From positions 2,666,001 to 2,730,000 of the forward strand of contig NZ_JAIMBW010000001.1 in NCBI RefSeq assembly GCF_019195455.1: 64,000 nt of DNA, given 5' to 3'. The position numbers and the translations under genes are program-made. Positions 34,565-43,466 of the stretch are shown in pieces; position 1 is the first letter of the stretch; each line of letters opens with the position of its first letter. The notes below the pieces were generated by a model. It made no database searches and had not been told where the DNA came from. It saw only the letters and a program-made list of their open reading frames with translations. This stretch comes from Gymnodinialimonas phycosphaerae. Its GTDB lineage: Bacteria > Pseudomonadota > Alphaproteobacteria > Rhodobacterales > Rhodobacteraceae.

Positions 34565-34600
34565 AGAATAAAACCTAGCCCTGTTCCTTGCAAGTGCAAG
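34565..34600 (-). promoter_or_regulatory. Candidate promoter with overlapping inverted repeat upstream of the ankyrin gene
   Basis: On the minus strand TTGCAA (34593-34588), a 17-base spacer and TATTCT (34570-34565) form a good sigma-70-like promoter. The -35 box is embedded in the perfect inverted repeat CTTGCA-AG-TGCAAG (34587-34600), as for a repressor operator. It is also 108 bases before dnaX on the other strand. Confidence 0.4.
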
Positions 34601-34707
34601 TAGTGTGTTGCCGTATCAGATCGCGCCGCGCAGCATCTGCTCTGCTAATCCGGTGGACGGCGCGCCAGCGGGGGCCTAGTTTGACGCCGACGAAAGCGTG
34701 AGGCGAT

Positions 34708-36462
34708 ATGACCGAGACCCCCGAAAAAGGCTACCAAGTCCTCGCGCGGAAATACCGCCCCGCGACGTTTGCCGATTTGATCGGGCAAGAGGCAATGGTG
34801 CGCACGCTGAAGAACGCGTTTGATGCCGACCGCATCGCGCAGGCCTTCATGCTGACGGGTATCCGGGGAACGGGCAAAACGACGACAGCCCGGATCATTG
34901 CGAAGGGCTTGAACTGCATCGGTGCCGATGGTGAGGGTGGGCCAACGACGGACCCCTGTGGCGTCTGCCAGAATTGCGTCGCAATCACCGAAGGCCGCCA
35001 CGTCGACGTGATGGAGATGGACGCGGCGTCAAACACCGGCGTGCAGAACATCCGCGACGCGATTATTGAGACGGTCAGCTACCGCGCGGCGCAAGCGCGC
35101 TACAAGATCTTCATCATCGACGAAGTTCACATGCTGTCGACCAGCGCCTTCAACGCGCTTCTCAAGACGCTGGAAGAACCGCCCGCCCACGTCAAATTTC
35201 TGTTCGCGACGACCGAGATCCGCAAGGTCCCGGTCACGGTCCTGTCGCGCTGCCAACGCTTCGATCTGCGTCGGATAGAACCCGAGGTGATGATAGCGCA
35301 TCTTCAGCGCATCGCCGGGTTGGAAAACGCTGAAATTGCCGAGGATGCGCTGGCCCTTATCACCCGCGCGGCCGAGGGTTCCGTCCGCGATGCCATGTCC
35401 TTGCTGGACCAGGCGATTGCCCATGGCGCGGGCGAAACTACCGCCGATCAGGTCCGCGCGATGTTAGGCCTCGCCGACCGGGGCCGGGTGCTGGACTTGT
35501 TCGAGGCGATCATGAAAGGCGACGCGGCGAAAGCGCTGGACGAACTGGGCGCGCAGTATGCCGATGGCGCAGATCCCGTGGCCGTGCTGCGTGATCTGGC
35601 CGAGATTACCCATTGGTTGAGCGTGATTTCCATTACGCCCGATGCCGCCGAAGATCCCACGATCTCGCCCGATGAGCGGACGCGAGGGTTGGCCCTTGCA
35701 TCAAGCCTGCCAATGCGGGTGCTGACGCGCATGTGGCAGATGCTGTTGAAGGCGCTGGAAGAAGTCGCGATGGCCCCCAACGCCATGATGGCGGCCGAGA
35801 TGGCCGTGATCCGCCTGACTCACGTGGCAGACCTGCCGACGCCGGGCGATTTGGTGAAAAAACTGGCCGAGACGCCACGCCCTTCGGGCAGTGCGCCGTC
35901 CGGTGGCGGAGGGCAGTCTCCGGTTGGCGCGGGGCCCACGGCGCGGGTTTCGGGGCCTGCGTCGATGGGGGGCGGTGGACCTCAAGCGGCTGTGGCGATG
36001 CAGACGGGACCGGACTTGTCCGCCTACCCGACCTTCGAATCTCTTGTTGCGTTGATTGAGTCGGCCCGTGACATCAAGCTGCTGATCGAAGTGAAAACCG
36101 CTCTGCGTCTTGTATCCTACGCACCCGGACGGCTGGAGGTAGAGGTGACCGACGCCGCGCCACGCGACCTGATCCAGCGGCTCGGGCGCATGTTGCACAC
36201 GGCCACGGGGGTGCGCTGGGGGATCTCGGTCACGTCAAGCGGCGGTGCCGCAACGATCCAGGAACAGGAACAAGCTGCCGCAAGGGAAGTGGAGGCAGAG
36301 GTCACGAAGCACCCGCTGATGCAAGCCGTGCTGGCCCGCTTCCCGCAAGCGCGGATCGCCGAGATCCGCAGCCATGCGGATCTGGAGCAGGAAGCAGCCG
36401 CCACGGCGTTGGAGGAGATCCCCGAAGAAGCGGATGATTGGGATCCATTTGAGGACGAATGA
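34708..36462 (+). CDS. dnaX: DNA polymerase III subunits gamma and tau
   Basis: A 584-residue AAA+ clamp-loader ATPase. Walker A is GIRGTGKTTT (51-60), zinc cysteines are 70, 84, 87 and 90, and Walker B is IIDEVHML. The SRC-type sensor appears as VTVLSRCQRFDLRR. A Gly/Pro-rich linker (about 390-430) leads to a tau C-terminal domain that contacts the polymerase. There is no convincing frameshift signal, so a single product is expected. It is followed by ybaB and recR, the conserved dnaX-ybaB-recR order. Confidence 0.97.
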   Translation: MTETPEKGYQVLARKYRPATFADLIGQEAMVRTLKNAFDADRIAQAFMLTGIRGTGKTTTARIIAKGLNCIGADGEGGPTTDPCGVCQNCVAITEGRHVDVMEMDAASNTGVQNIRDAIIETVSYRAAQARYKIFIIDEVHMLSTSAFNALLKTLEEPPAHVKFLFATTEIRKVPVTVLSRCQRFDLRRIEPEVMIAHLQRIAGLENAEIAEDALALITRAAEGSVRDAMSLLDQAIAHGAGETTADQVRAMLGLADRGRVLDLFEAIMKGDAAKALDELGAQYADGADPVAVLRDLAEITHWLSVISITPDAAEDPTISPDERTRGLALASSLPMRVLTRMWQMLLKALEEVAMAPNAMMAAEMAVIRLTHVADLPTPGDLVKKLAETPRPSGSAPSGGGGQSPVGAGPTARVSGPASMGGGGPQAAVAMQTGPDLSAYPTFESLVALIESARDIKLLIEVKTALRLVSYAPGRLEVEVTDAAPRDLIQRLGRMLHTATGVRWGISVTSSGGAATIQEQEQAAAREVEAEVTKHPLMQAVLARFPQARIAEIRSHADLEQEAAATALEEIPEEADDWDPFEDE

Positions 36463-36534
36463 AGCGGGGCACGGCCTTGTCCGCGCCCCCTCCCGCACGT
36501 ATCTGTAGCGGCAACCAGATAGGAGTTGAAAGTT

Positions 36535-36879
36535 ATGTTGAAGGGTTTGGGCGGCATTGGCGACATGGCCAAGATGATGAAGCAAGCGCAGGAACTGCAG
36601 GGCAAGATGGCCGAGGTTCAGGAAAGCCTGAACACGATGACCGTGCAGGGCGAAAGCGGCGCGGGTTTGGTCAAGGCCACGGCGACAGCCAAGGGCGAGT
36701 TGACGGCGCTGGACATCGACCCGTCAATCTTCAACCAGGACGAAAAAGAAGTGGTCGAGGACCTGATCCTGGCCGCGATCAAGGATGCGCAATCCAAGGC
36801 GCAGGACAAGCACAACGAAGAAATGCAGCGAATGACGGAAGAGCTCGGCCTGCCCGCGGGCATGAAGATGCCCTTCTAG
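36535..36879 (+). CDS. ybaB: YbaB/EbfC family nucleoid-associated protein
   Basis: A 114-residue dimeric DNA-binding protein. [20 protein letters not shown], the helix [15 protein letters not shown] and the Gly-rich [20 protein letters not shown] are typical. AGGAG lies nine bases before ATG 36535; an upstream TTG directly after that AGGAG is too close. It sits between dnaX and recR. Confidence 0.96.
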   Translation: MLKGLGGIGDMAKMMKQAQELQGKMAEVQESLNTMTVQGESGAGLVKATATAKGELTALDIDPSIFNQDEKEVVEDLILAAIKDAQSKAQDKHNEEMQRMTEELGLPAGMKMPF

Positions 36880-36895
36880 AGTCTCGGCCAAGGGC

Positions 36896-37495
36896 TTGGC
36901 AGACACCCCTAAAGATATCGAAGACTTGATCGGGATCATGGCCCGGCTTCCGGGTCTTGGGCCCCGGTCTGCGCGGCGTGCCGTGCTGACCCTGATCAAG
37001 AAGCGCGGCGCCTTGATGCGGCCCTTGGCCGAGACCATGGCCCGCGTCGCAGAAACCGCGCGAGAATGCGTGAACTGTGGCAACATCGGCACCGAAGACC
37101 TTTGCGACATCTGCATGGATGTGCGCCGTGCCACCGGAGAGATCTGCGTGGTGGAGGACGTCGCGGACCTTTGGGCGATGGAGCGGGGGCAGGCCTTCAA
37201 GGGGCGCTATCACGTGCTGGGGGGAACGTTGTCGGCGCTCGACGATGTGGGCCCCGAGGACCTGCGCATCCCGAAGCTACGCGCCCGCATGGCCGATGAG
37301 GGGATCACCGAGGTGATCCTGGCCCTGAATGCCACCGTCGATGGACAGACCACCGCCCACTATATTGCGGACGAACTGGCCGCGACGGGCGTCAGCCTGT
37401 CGTCGCTGGCCCAAGGCGTGCCGATCGGCGGCGAGCTGGATTACCTTGACGATGGGACGATTTCCGCCGCGTTGCGCGCCCGCAAAAGCCTGTGA
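36896..37495 (+). CDS. recR: Recombination mediator protein RecR
   Basis: A 199-residue protein that with RecFO loads RecA at gaps. The helix-hairpin-helix region ([18 protein letters not shown]) is followed by a four-cysteine zinc finger (C58, C61, C70, C73) and a Toprim domain ([14 protein letters not shown] ... [15 protein letters not shown]). The start is TTG 36896: no ATG or GTG lies between the ybaB stop and the conserved [14 protein letters not shown] block. It is the last gene of dnaX-ybaB-recR. Confidence 0.96.
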   Translation: MADTPKDIEDLIGIMARLPGLGPRSARRAVLTLIKKRGALMRPLAETMARVAETARECVNCGNIGTEDLCDICMDVRRATGEICVVEDVADLWAMERGQAFKGRYHVLGGTLSALDDVGPEDLRIPKLRARMADEGITEVILALNATVDGQTTAHYIADELAATGVSLSSLAQGVPIGGELDYLDDGTISAALRARKSL

Positions 37496-37631
37496 CCTCA
37501 ATAAAATAGCGCAGCTACGCTGCATTACATCTTTCATTTGGCGCGTGTTGCCATGGGCGTGCAGCTGACTGAAGCAAGCGCGTGTTGGTCTCTCTGGGGT
37601 TGAGTTTTTTTGGCAAGATGAAAGCACAAGT

Positions 37632-37719
37632 ATGCAAGGTTCAAGTGGCCACCTCCATCCGACGACCGGGGCTCAAACGTGGCCTGCTTCTTCGGCGGAT
37701 GGAAGCTTTCACCTTGCAT
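37632..37719 (+). ncRNA. Candidate structured RNA with nested perfect stems after recR
   Basis: Outer stem ATGCAAGGT (37632-37640) pairs with ACCTTGCAT (37711-37719). AAG/CTT extends it across a 2x2 internal loop. Inner stem TCCATCCG (37654-37661) pairs with CGGATGGA (37696-37703) around a 34-base loop. A weaker shell outside (CTTTCAT about 37532, ATGAAAG about 37619) could fold the preceding part. The whole 386-base gap 37496-37881 has no convincing gene; a G6/C5 stem at 37849-37866 may end the RNase T2 transcript. The strand is not certain. It does not match an RNA family I recognise. Confidence 0.4.
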
Positions 37720-37881
37720 GTCGATTCGGTCTCCACCTATCGGCACGCCTCTACGGTCACTGATTGTGCTTAACGCCCAGTTAATGCCACCCCTCAATCT
37801 TGCTTGAAAGCCTCTGGGGGGGCGATCATTTTCGTGAAGAAGATGCGTGGGGGGCAGACAGCCCCCTTCGCCGGATGGGCC

Positions 37882-38514
37882 TTAGCGGATCGGTGAGAAG
37901 AGCGCATCCGGCGAGCGGCAATCGCGGATCACGTCGGCACCGCAAGTGCGCGGCTCCAACTCGCGGGTCAGGCAGATGCGCACTTCCTGAATGCGGTTGG
38001 CACGGCATGTGACGGTCAGCATGTCGGGCTCTAGCTGGGGGTTCACTTCAAGAAACGCCTCTTCGATCACCGAGGCCGCCACGCGGACCTCGGACGTCAA
38101 GCGTCGCAACAGGTCAGGGCGCTCGACACTCTCATAGGCAAGCCGCGAAAGCGCGAAGTAGTCCCGCGCTTCCAGCCCTGAGCACACGCCATGTTTGCGC
38201 CACTGGTGCCACGCAAGGCCGGATGTGCCCATGATGTCCACCATATCGCCGGTCATCCCGCGCGAGGGCGCACGCATCACCGTGGGACAATAGGCGGGCC
38301 AGCCGCTTTCATATTGCGGCCACAGCCCGTGTAGCGTGAAGCCAAAGCCCTGCCCGTCGCCACATTGAGGCGAGCCGCGTTCATCGCCCTCCAGGGTGCA
38401 CCAGGTCGGCGTCCAGCTGAGCGCCATGACGTAGTAATCGAACACGCCCGCGGGCTCTCCGTCGGCCTGCGCCATCCCCGCGGCGCAGATCAGTGCCAAT
38501 AACCATCGTTTCAT
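37882..38514 (-). CDS. Ribonuclease T2 family protein
   Basis: A 210-residue secreted endoribonuclease. The signal peptide MKRWLLALICAAGMAQA (1-17) is followed by the two catalytic segments FTLHGLWPQYE (CAS I, catalytic His) and WHQWRKHGVCSG (CAS II, Lys-His). Six or more cysteines are available for disulfides. The normal glutamate at the CAS II start (E-x2-KHG) is Gln here (HQWRKHG). ATG 38514 begins the signal peptide; the open frame upstream is not part of the gene. It is divergent from trcR. Confidence 0.92.
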   Translation of the reverse strand: MKRWLLALICAAGMAQADGEPAGVFDYYVMALSWTPTWCTLEGDERGSPQCGDGQGFGFTLHGLWPQYESGWPAYCPTVMRAPSRGMTGDMVDIMGTSGLAWHQWRKHGVCSGLEARDYFALSRLAYESVERPDLLRRLTSEVRVAASVIEEAFLEVNPQLEPDMLTVTCRANRIQEVRICLTRELEPRTCGADVIRDCRSPDALFSPIR

Positions 38515-38683
38515 CTGATTCTCAGTTTTCCATAGGTCTTTGCGACTTGAGGCTTCCCTCTGCGCCTGTTCCCGCCTATATAACCCGTGATTTTCCTGAA
38601 ATCGAGGAACCGCAAGGCCCCGCTTTGCAGCCGCTTCCACCGGCCCTGTTCCCCGTGCTCAGGCGCACCCGGAAGGACCCGAG

Positions 38684-39436
38684 ATGAACAAACCGATCAT
38701 GACCAAAGCCACCGCCGTCTGGCTGGTTGACAACACTACGCTGAGCTTCAAGCAGATCGGCGATTTTTGCGGCCTGCACGAGCTGGAAGTCCAGGGCATC
38801 GCCGATGGCGATGTGGCGACGGGCGTGAAGGGCTTTGACCCGCTCGTCAACAACCAACTGACCCAGGAAGAGATCGACGCGGCCGAGAAAGACCCCAACC
38901 ACAAGTTGAAGCTGAAGTTCTACTCCGCCGCTGTCGGCGAAGAGAAGCGCCGGGGGCCCCGCTACACGCCGTTGTCCAAGCGCCAGGATCGCCCGGCCTC
39001 GATCCTGTGGCTGGTGAAGTTTCACCCGGAACTGAGCGACGGTCAGGTTTCCAAGCTGGTGGGCACCACGAAGCCCACGATCCAGGCCATCCGCGAGCGG
39101 ACCCACTGGAACATCAACAACATCCAGCCAATCGACCCCGTGGCCCTTGGCCTGTGCAAGCAGTCCGAGTTGGACGCCGCCGTACAGAAGGCCAACGCCA
39201 AGAAGCTGGCCGAAGGCGCTGCAATGACCGATGATGAACGGCGCAAGCTGGTCTCGACCCAGACCTCTCTCGGGATGGAACCGGAGCCGGCCGTACCGTC
39301 CGCGATCGCGGGGTTGGAGACCTTCACGCTGTCGACCCTCGATGAAGACGACAAGCCCGAAGAAACGCCAGATGCCGAAACCTTCTTCAACCTGCCAGCA
39401 AGCAGTGATGAAGACGAGGATGATGACGAAAGCTGA
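38684..39436 (+). CDS. trcR: DUF1013 protein, cell cycle transcriptional regulator TrcR
   Basis: A 250-residue protein of an alphaproteobacteria-specific family. The N-terminus has AVWLVDNTTLSFKQIGDFCG, a helix-turn-helix-like block ending in HELEVQGIADGD. The middle has a second such element (GQVSKLVGTTKPTIQAIRER), and the C-terminus is acidic and disordered (DEDEDDDES). TrcR is linked to cell-cycle transcription in Caulobacter and Sinorhizobium relatives. ATG 38684 follows GAG. It may be cotranscribed with the small gene six bases downstream. Confidence 0.92.
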   Translation: MNKPIMTKATAVWLVDNTTLSFKQIGDFCGLHELEVQGIADGDVATGVKGFDPLVNNQLTQEEIDAAEKDPNHKLKLKFYSAAVGEEKRRGPRYTPLSKRQDRPASILWLVKFHPELSDGQVSKLVGTTKPTIQAIRERTHWNINNIQPIDPVALGLCKQSELDAAVQKANAKKLAEGAAMTDDERRKLVSTQTSLGMEPEPAVPSAIAGLETFTLSTLDEDDKPEETPDAETFFNLPASSDEDEDDDES

Positions 39437-39442
39437 AGCCCG

Positions 39443-39799
39443 ATGATGGAGCCCCGTCTGCCTGGAGTATGGTACGCCAGCAACCGGCAGACGGCGTTCT
39501 TTCTGGTCCCGGACGGGGCTGACCGTAAAGCCATTTTCCAAAAGCTCTTCACTGGCGTAGAGACGCGACGCTCGACCGACGGGGTCGCGGTAGAGAACGC
39601 TTGTTGCTTGACCACGCCGGACGGCGAGGTTTTCCACGCGATCACCTGGCAGAGCAAGCGCCTTGGCGCATGGCGGCGTGACTTCGCGCAAAGCACGCAG
39701 GCCCAAGGGATCGTGACCGCGCGGTTCCACGGGCGGCGGTTGATGACCTCGGACGGGCGGCGCTTCTGGTTCCGCGACCTGGTCGTGGAGCGGCGCTAG
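39443..39799 (+). CDS. Hypothetical protein
   Basis: A 118-residue soluble protein, not recognised. It begins six bases after the trcR stop (ATG 39443 or 39446), which suggests cotranscription. It has no signal peptide or membrane helix. It contains two adjacent cysteines (NACCLTTPDGEVFHAI) and a basic C-terminal half rich in Arg (FHGRRLMTSDGRRFWFRDL). Codon use looks like that of neighbouring genes. A long open frame on the opposite strand is a GC-rich shadow. Whether the gene is conserved beyond close relatives cannot be seen here. Confidence 0.6.
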   Translation: MMEPRLPGVWYASNRQTAFFLVPDGADRKAIFQKLFTGVETRRSTDGVAVENACCLTTPDGEVFHAITWQSKRLGAWRRDFAQSTQAQGIVTARFHGRRLMTSDGRRFWFRDLVVERR

Positions 39800-39842
39800 C
39801 CCTTTGGGGACTTCCGGGGCGAAGACCTTCTAGGATTGCGCC

Positions 39843-40431
39843 ATGATGCGTTTAACTTCCCTACTTGCGCTGGCCGTTGTCGCCAGCCCCGTCTCGGCCC
39901 AGAATTCAGCGTTCTGCCAAGAGCTATGGCTTAGCCGCAATACGATCATGGACCGTGCCGGGCAGTGTTTCGGCACGCCGCTGGGGCAAGCCGTTTTCGA
40001 CAATTCCGACTGTATGGAAGGCGACATTCGCCTTACCCCTCTGGACGCCGAGATCGTGCGTATGGCGCGAGAAGCGGAGGCACGGGCCCGGTGCCGTGTT
40101 GACATCGGGGCAAACCATCTCGCCCCCCCGTGCCCAACAGTTTCACGCCCAGGTGATGGAACTCTTCACGATCCCCGTGCGCGCGGATACGGAGCATGGT
40201 TGCGGCGGTTATTCTGGCCCGCCGATCCCGCTACGCACCGGGATTTCCAGCAATATGGCCGTACTTGGTTCCATTGAGCCGGGGAATTCGTTCTCACTGG
40301 CGCACCAAGGCCTGCGCGGTGAGTGGGAGTATCTTGAGGTCTCAGATGAAGAGGGTACCTTTGTGACCCATGGATGGAACCAGGATACGCCCCGCAACAT
40401 GGGTGACGTTTGTAGCTTTTCGGCTGGATAG
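39843..40431 (+). pseudogene. YARHG-type (DUF4453-like) secreted protein, frameshifted at a C7 run
   Basis: The first frame gives a signal peptide (MMRLTSLLALAVVASPVSAQ) and a YARHG-like domain (FCQELWLSRNTIMDRAGQCF ... DIRLTPLDAEI). It then turns into unrelated residues after ANHLAPP. The second frame continues sensibly as RAQQFHAQVMELFTIPVRAD to GDVCSFSAG and stops at 40431. The switch falls on seven consecutive C at 40123-40129; six C would give one 195-residue protein. The C-terminal part has the GPP-x-PLR motif of DUF4453-like tails. Function is unknown; likely periplasmic. Could be a base-calling artefact or slippage. Confidence 0.72.
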
Positions 40432-40440
40432 TCCCTTCGT

Positions 40441-41250
40441 TCAGTGGGCCGCCGTTGTCACCGCGTCCAGAAGCGTGCGCCCTCCATCGACGGTTATCAC
40501 CTCTCCGGTCACGAAGCCTGCCCCGTCAGAGGCCAGAAACTGCACCGCCGCCGTGACTTCACGGGCCGAAGCAATGCGGCCCATGGGCGTGCATTCCCGG
40601 ATCTCCTGTCGCAGTCCATCCGTCTCGTTGAGCGAGTCCTTCAAGCTTGCAGACATGACCGAGCCGAAGGCGACGCCATTCACCCGGATGCGGTTCGGCG
40701 CGAGGGCCAGGGCCAAGCTGCGCGTGGCTTGGTCCAGCGCTGCCGTGGCGATGGAGTACCCCATCAGGTCAGGATGGGTGCGCCGCGCGGCGATGGAAGA
40801 AATATTGACGATAGAGCCAATCGGCCCCTCTTCCTGCCCATCCTCTTCGGCCTGCGCGATCATCCGCTTGGCCACCGCCTGGGACAGGCGAAGGGCGGGA
40901 AACAGGTTCTGCTCCAGCATCGCCTCGACCGATGTGTCGGAGGGATCCAGCGGGTCCGTTGTCATCACCTGACGCGATGCATTCACCAGAATATCGACGC
41001 GGTCATAGGCATCGATGGTGGCCGAGATCAGGTTCTCGACCGTCAGACGCTCGCGCAGATCGCCCGAGAAATACTCGATGCTCTCGCCACTGCCCTCGGT
41101 CTCTCCGCACTCGTCCTTGAGCCGGTCCTTGTCGCGGTCTGCGAACATCACATTCGCCCCGCGGTCAATGAAATGACGTGCAATCGCAAGGCCAACGCCG
41201 TTGGCGGCGCCGGTGACAATGGCCGTCTTGCCTTGGATGGAAAGGCCCAT
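40441..41250 (-). CDS. SDR family oxidoreductase with altered catalytic motif
   Basis: A 269-residue Rossmann protein. The cofactor motif TGAANGVG, the acidic FADRD that follows beta-2 (NAD preference) and the C-terminal FVTGEVITVDGG are classical. The catalytic Ser lies in IVNISSIA, and Tyr165 in MGYSIATAAL, but the lysine four residues after the Tyr is Thr169 (codon 40744-40746), and the usual NNAG is NAS. Ordinary reductase chemistry is therefore doubtful. ATG 41250 is clear. It is 32 bases downstream of the rsmC-like gene and probably in one operon with it. Confidence 0.88.
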   Translation of the reverse strand: MGLSIQGKTAIVTGAANGVGLAIARHFIDRGANVMFADRDKDRLKDECGETEGSGESIEYFSGDLRERLTVENLISATIDAYDRVDILVNASRQVMTTDPLDPSDTSVEAMLEQNLFPALRLSQAVAKRMIAQAEEDGQEEGPIGSIVNISSIAARRTHPDLMGYSIATAALDQATRSLALALAPNRIRVNGVAFGSVMSASLKDSLNETDGLRQEIRECTPMGRIASAREVTAAVQFLASDGAGFVTGEVITVDGGRTLLDAVTTAAH

Positions 41251-41282
41251 GGGATCGATCCTTCGATGCGTGAAAGGGGCGC

Positions 41283-42296
41283 TTAGCGCTTTGATTTGCG
41301 GGGCGACTGCCCAAGGGGCTTTGCCGCCTCGTAGATTTTGTAGCCCTCCAGCTCTCCCAGCATGGAGCCGGTGCCGAAGCAGGTTTTGAGCGTGTCCTCA
41401 TAGGGCAAATGGCGATTGGCCACCATGAAAAAGCGCCCCCGGGGTGTCAGGTGGCGGGCGGCGGCCTGGATGAAGGCGCGGCCAAGGCCGGGGTCGGCCC
41501 GGCGGCCGACATGGAAAGGCGGATTGCACACGATCGCATCATAGGGGGCGTCGGGCTCGAACCGGGCGACATCAGCCCAATGGAAGCGGGCGCGTGGGTC
41601 GTCGATGTTATGCTGCGCGGCCTCAAGCATGGCGTGGTCGGCCTCGATCAGATCGAAGGTCTCGATGGTGTCCTGCTCGGCCAGGATCTCTCCGGCGATG
41701 TAGCCCCATCCGGCCCCGAAATCCGCAACGCGGCCTTTCAACGCCGGCACCAGTGCCACGAGGATCTCGGACCCTCGGTCGGGCCCTTCCACACTGAAGC
41801 CACCGGGGACCGTCATGTAGCCATGGTCCCCTTCTTCGGGCGCCGTGATCCAGTCGACGACCTGCGGCGGGATCGCATCGGTACGGCGCAGCCAGGCCAG
41901 TTTGCCGTGGGATTTGGAGAAGACGTGATCGACCTCGAACAGCAGTCTAAGCTGCTTGACGACCGCCTCGATCCCCTCTTCCTTCTGGCCATCGACCATC
42001 AGCAAGCCCCCCGGCGGCAGATGCCCCAGCGCCTCGGCAATTGCCGAAAGCGTCCCGACGCGTGATTTGGTGATCTGGACCAGGGCGTTGGTGAAGCTGC
42101 CCTCGGCCTCCACCACGACGTTGTCGCCCCGCGCGGCCAGCCTGTCGTGATCGGGCGCAAAACCCTGCACACAGGTCACGTCATCGCCAAACGAAGAAAA
42201 ATCGCTGTCGGCGCGGGCCTGCATGACCAGCACGGCACCATCGGGCAGCGCAAGGTCACCGCCGTCAATCGCGAGGGTCCATCTGTCGGGGGTCAT
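41283..42296 (-). CDS. Class I SAM methyltransferase, RsmC-like (16S rRNA guanine-N2)
   Basis: A 337-residue two-domain protein. The N-terminal half is a degenerate methyltransferase-like domain and the C-terminal half is catalytic. SAM motif I is VADFGAGWGYIAGEI (about 193-207) and the N2-guanine signature is CNPPFHVG (about 260). RsmC methylates G1207 of 16S rRNA; RlmG (23S rRNA) is the alternative with the same plan. The gene lies 30 bases from clpS. Confidence 0.88.
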   Translation of the reverse strand: MTPDRWTLAIDGGDLALPDGAVLVMQARADSDFSSFGDDVTCVQGFAPDHDRLAARGDNVVVEAEGSFTNALVQITKSRVGTLSAIAEALGHLPPGGLLMVDGQKEEGIEAVVKQLRLLFEVDHVFSKSHGKLAWLRRTDAIPPQVVDWITAPEEGDHGYMTVPGGFSVEGPDRGSEILVALVPALKGRVADFGAGWGYIAGEILAEQDTIETFDLIEADHAMLEAAQHNIDDPRARFHWADVARFEPDAPYDAIVCNPPFHVGRRADPGLGRAFIQAAARHLTPRGRFFMVANRHLPYEDTLKTCFGTGSMLGELEGYKIYEAAKPLGQSPRKSKR

Positions 42297-42326
42297 GGGT
42301 TTGCTTTCGGAACGGACGGAGGAGGC

Positions 42327-42680
42327 TTACTCCTCCTTCTCCATCGTGCATTGCAGGGGATGCTGGTTGCGACGGGCGAAGTCCATCACCTGCGCCACCT
42401 TGGTTTCCGCGATCTCGTGGCTGAAGACGCCCACGACCGCAAGGCCCTTCTTGTGGACAACCAACATGATCTCGACCGCGGCGGCATGGGTAATGCCAAA
42501 GAAACGCTCCAGCACATGCACCACGAATTCCATCGGCGTGTAGTCGTCGTTGAGCAGCATCACTTTATACATCGGCGGCCGCTGCGTTTTCGTCTTGGTC
42601 TTCGTCGCCAGAGAGACGTCGCCATCGCCGCCGTCGACGTCGTCAGGGTCTTCTGCCATCATCGTCCAAGGTGTCGTCAT
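42327..42680 (-). CDS. clpS: ATP-dependent Clp protease adaptor ClpS
   Basis: A 117-residue adaptor that delivers N-degron substrates to ClpAP. The core has [19 protein letters not shown] (the N-degron pocket with Asn-Asp-Asp), [13 protein letters not shown] and [14 protein letters not shown]. The N-terminal tail is long and charged. The exact start is uncertain: ATG 42680 or ATG 42659 both fit. clpA is not in the window. Confidence 0.95.
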   Translation of the reverse strand: MTTPWTMMAEDPDDVDGGDGDVSLATKTKTKTQRPPMYKVMLLNDDYTPMEFVVHVLERFFGITHAAAVEIMLVVHKKGLAVVGVFSHEIAETKVAQVMDFARRNQHPLQCTMEKEE

Positions 42681-42758
42681 CAGATCTGGTCCCGGTTTCA
42701 AGGCCGTTGCATAGGCGGCACTATATAAGACTGCAATCGATTCCGAAAAGAGGGTGAT

Positions 42759-43460
42759 ATGGACGAAGGGTTAAGCGTGATCGGTTTCGATGCCGACGAC
42801 ACGCTGTGGCAGAATGAGTCGTTCTTTCGGCTGACCGAGGACAAGTTCGCCGAATTGCTGGCGGATTTCGCGGAGGACACGCATCTGCGCGACCGCCTGC
42901 TGGAACTGGAAAAGAAGAACATCGGTCACTACGGCTTTGGCATCAAAGGCTTCATGCTGTCGATGATCGAGACGGCGATCGAAGTCACCGAAGGCCGCGT
43001 GGACGGCCAAGTCGTCGCGCAGATCCTTGCGATGGGCCAAGAGATGCTTCGCCACCCCATCCATTTGCTGCCCCATGTGGAAGAGACCTTGGCCTCCCTC
43101 TCGGATCGCTATCCGCTGGTGCTGATCACTAAGGGCGACCTTTTGCATCAGGAACAGAAGCTGGCGGCTAGCGGATTGGGAGAGTTGTTCTCGGCCGTAG
43201 AAATCGTGTCCGAGAAACAGCCCCGCACCTATGACCGGGCGTTTTCCGCCCATGGAACGGGTCCGAGACACGCGATGATGGTGGGCAATTCGATGAAGTC
43301 CGATATCCGCCCCGCGCTCGATGTGGGGGCCCATGCGGTGTATGTGCCCCACGGGCTGACTTGGGCGTTGGAGCATGCGGAAACGCCAGAGGGGCACCCA
43401 AGGTTTCACGAATTGCCGGATCTGGGCGGGCTGGTGCGCCTGATTGATCAGCTTGAGTAG
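42759..43460 (+). CDS. HAD superfamily hydrolase
   Basis: A 233-residue protein. Motif I FDADDTLW (nucleophile Asp11 and Asp13) is at the N-terminus. Motif II is LVLITKGD (Thr), the motif III lysine is in SEKQPRTY, and motif [11 protein letters not shown] supplies metal ligands. It has an alpha-helical cap (subclass I). It is probably a small phosphatase; the substrate is unknown. It is divergent from clpS and followed six bases later by an MFS gene. Confidence 0.9.
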   Translation: MDEGLSVIGFDADDTLWQNESFFRLTEDKFAELLADFAEDTHLRDRLLELEKKNIGHYGFGIKGFMLSMIETAIEVTEGRVDGQVVAQILAMGQEMLRHPIHLLPHVEETLASLSDRYPLVLITKGDLLHQEQKLAASGLGELFSAVEIVSEKQPRTYDRAFSAHGTGPRHAMMVGNSMKSDIRPALDVGAHAVYVPHGLTWALEHAETPEGHPRFHELPDLGGLVRLIDQLE

Positions 43461-43466
43461 CGCCCC

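Noticed and set aside
35857..35862. A6 run in dnaX as a frameshift signal for gamma
   Set aside because: The phase (GTG AAA AAA CTG) does not give the E. coli-type slippery heptamer and no stop follows quickly in the -1 frame.
37582..37773. 63-codon plus-strand frame after recR
   Set aside because: No ribosome-binding site, no family, and it overlaps the strong nested stems.
38576..39730. 384-codon minus-strand frame opposite trcR and the small gene after it
   Set aside because: TrcR is a recognised family on the plus strand; the antisense product has no domain.
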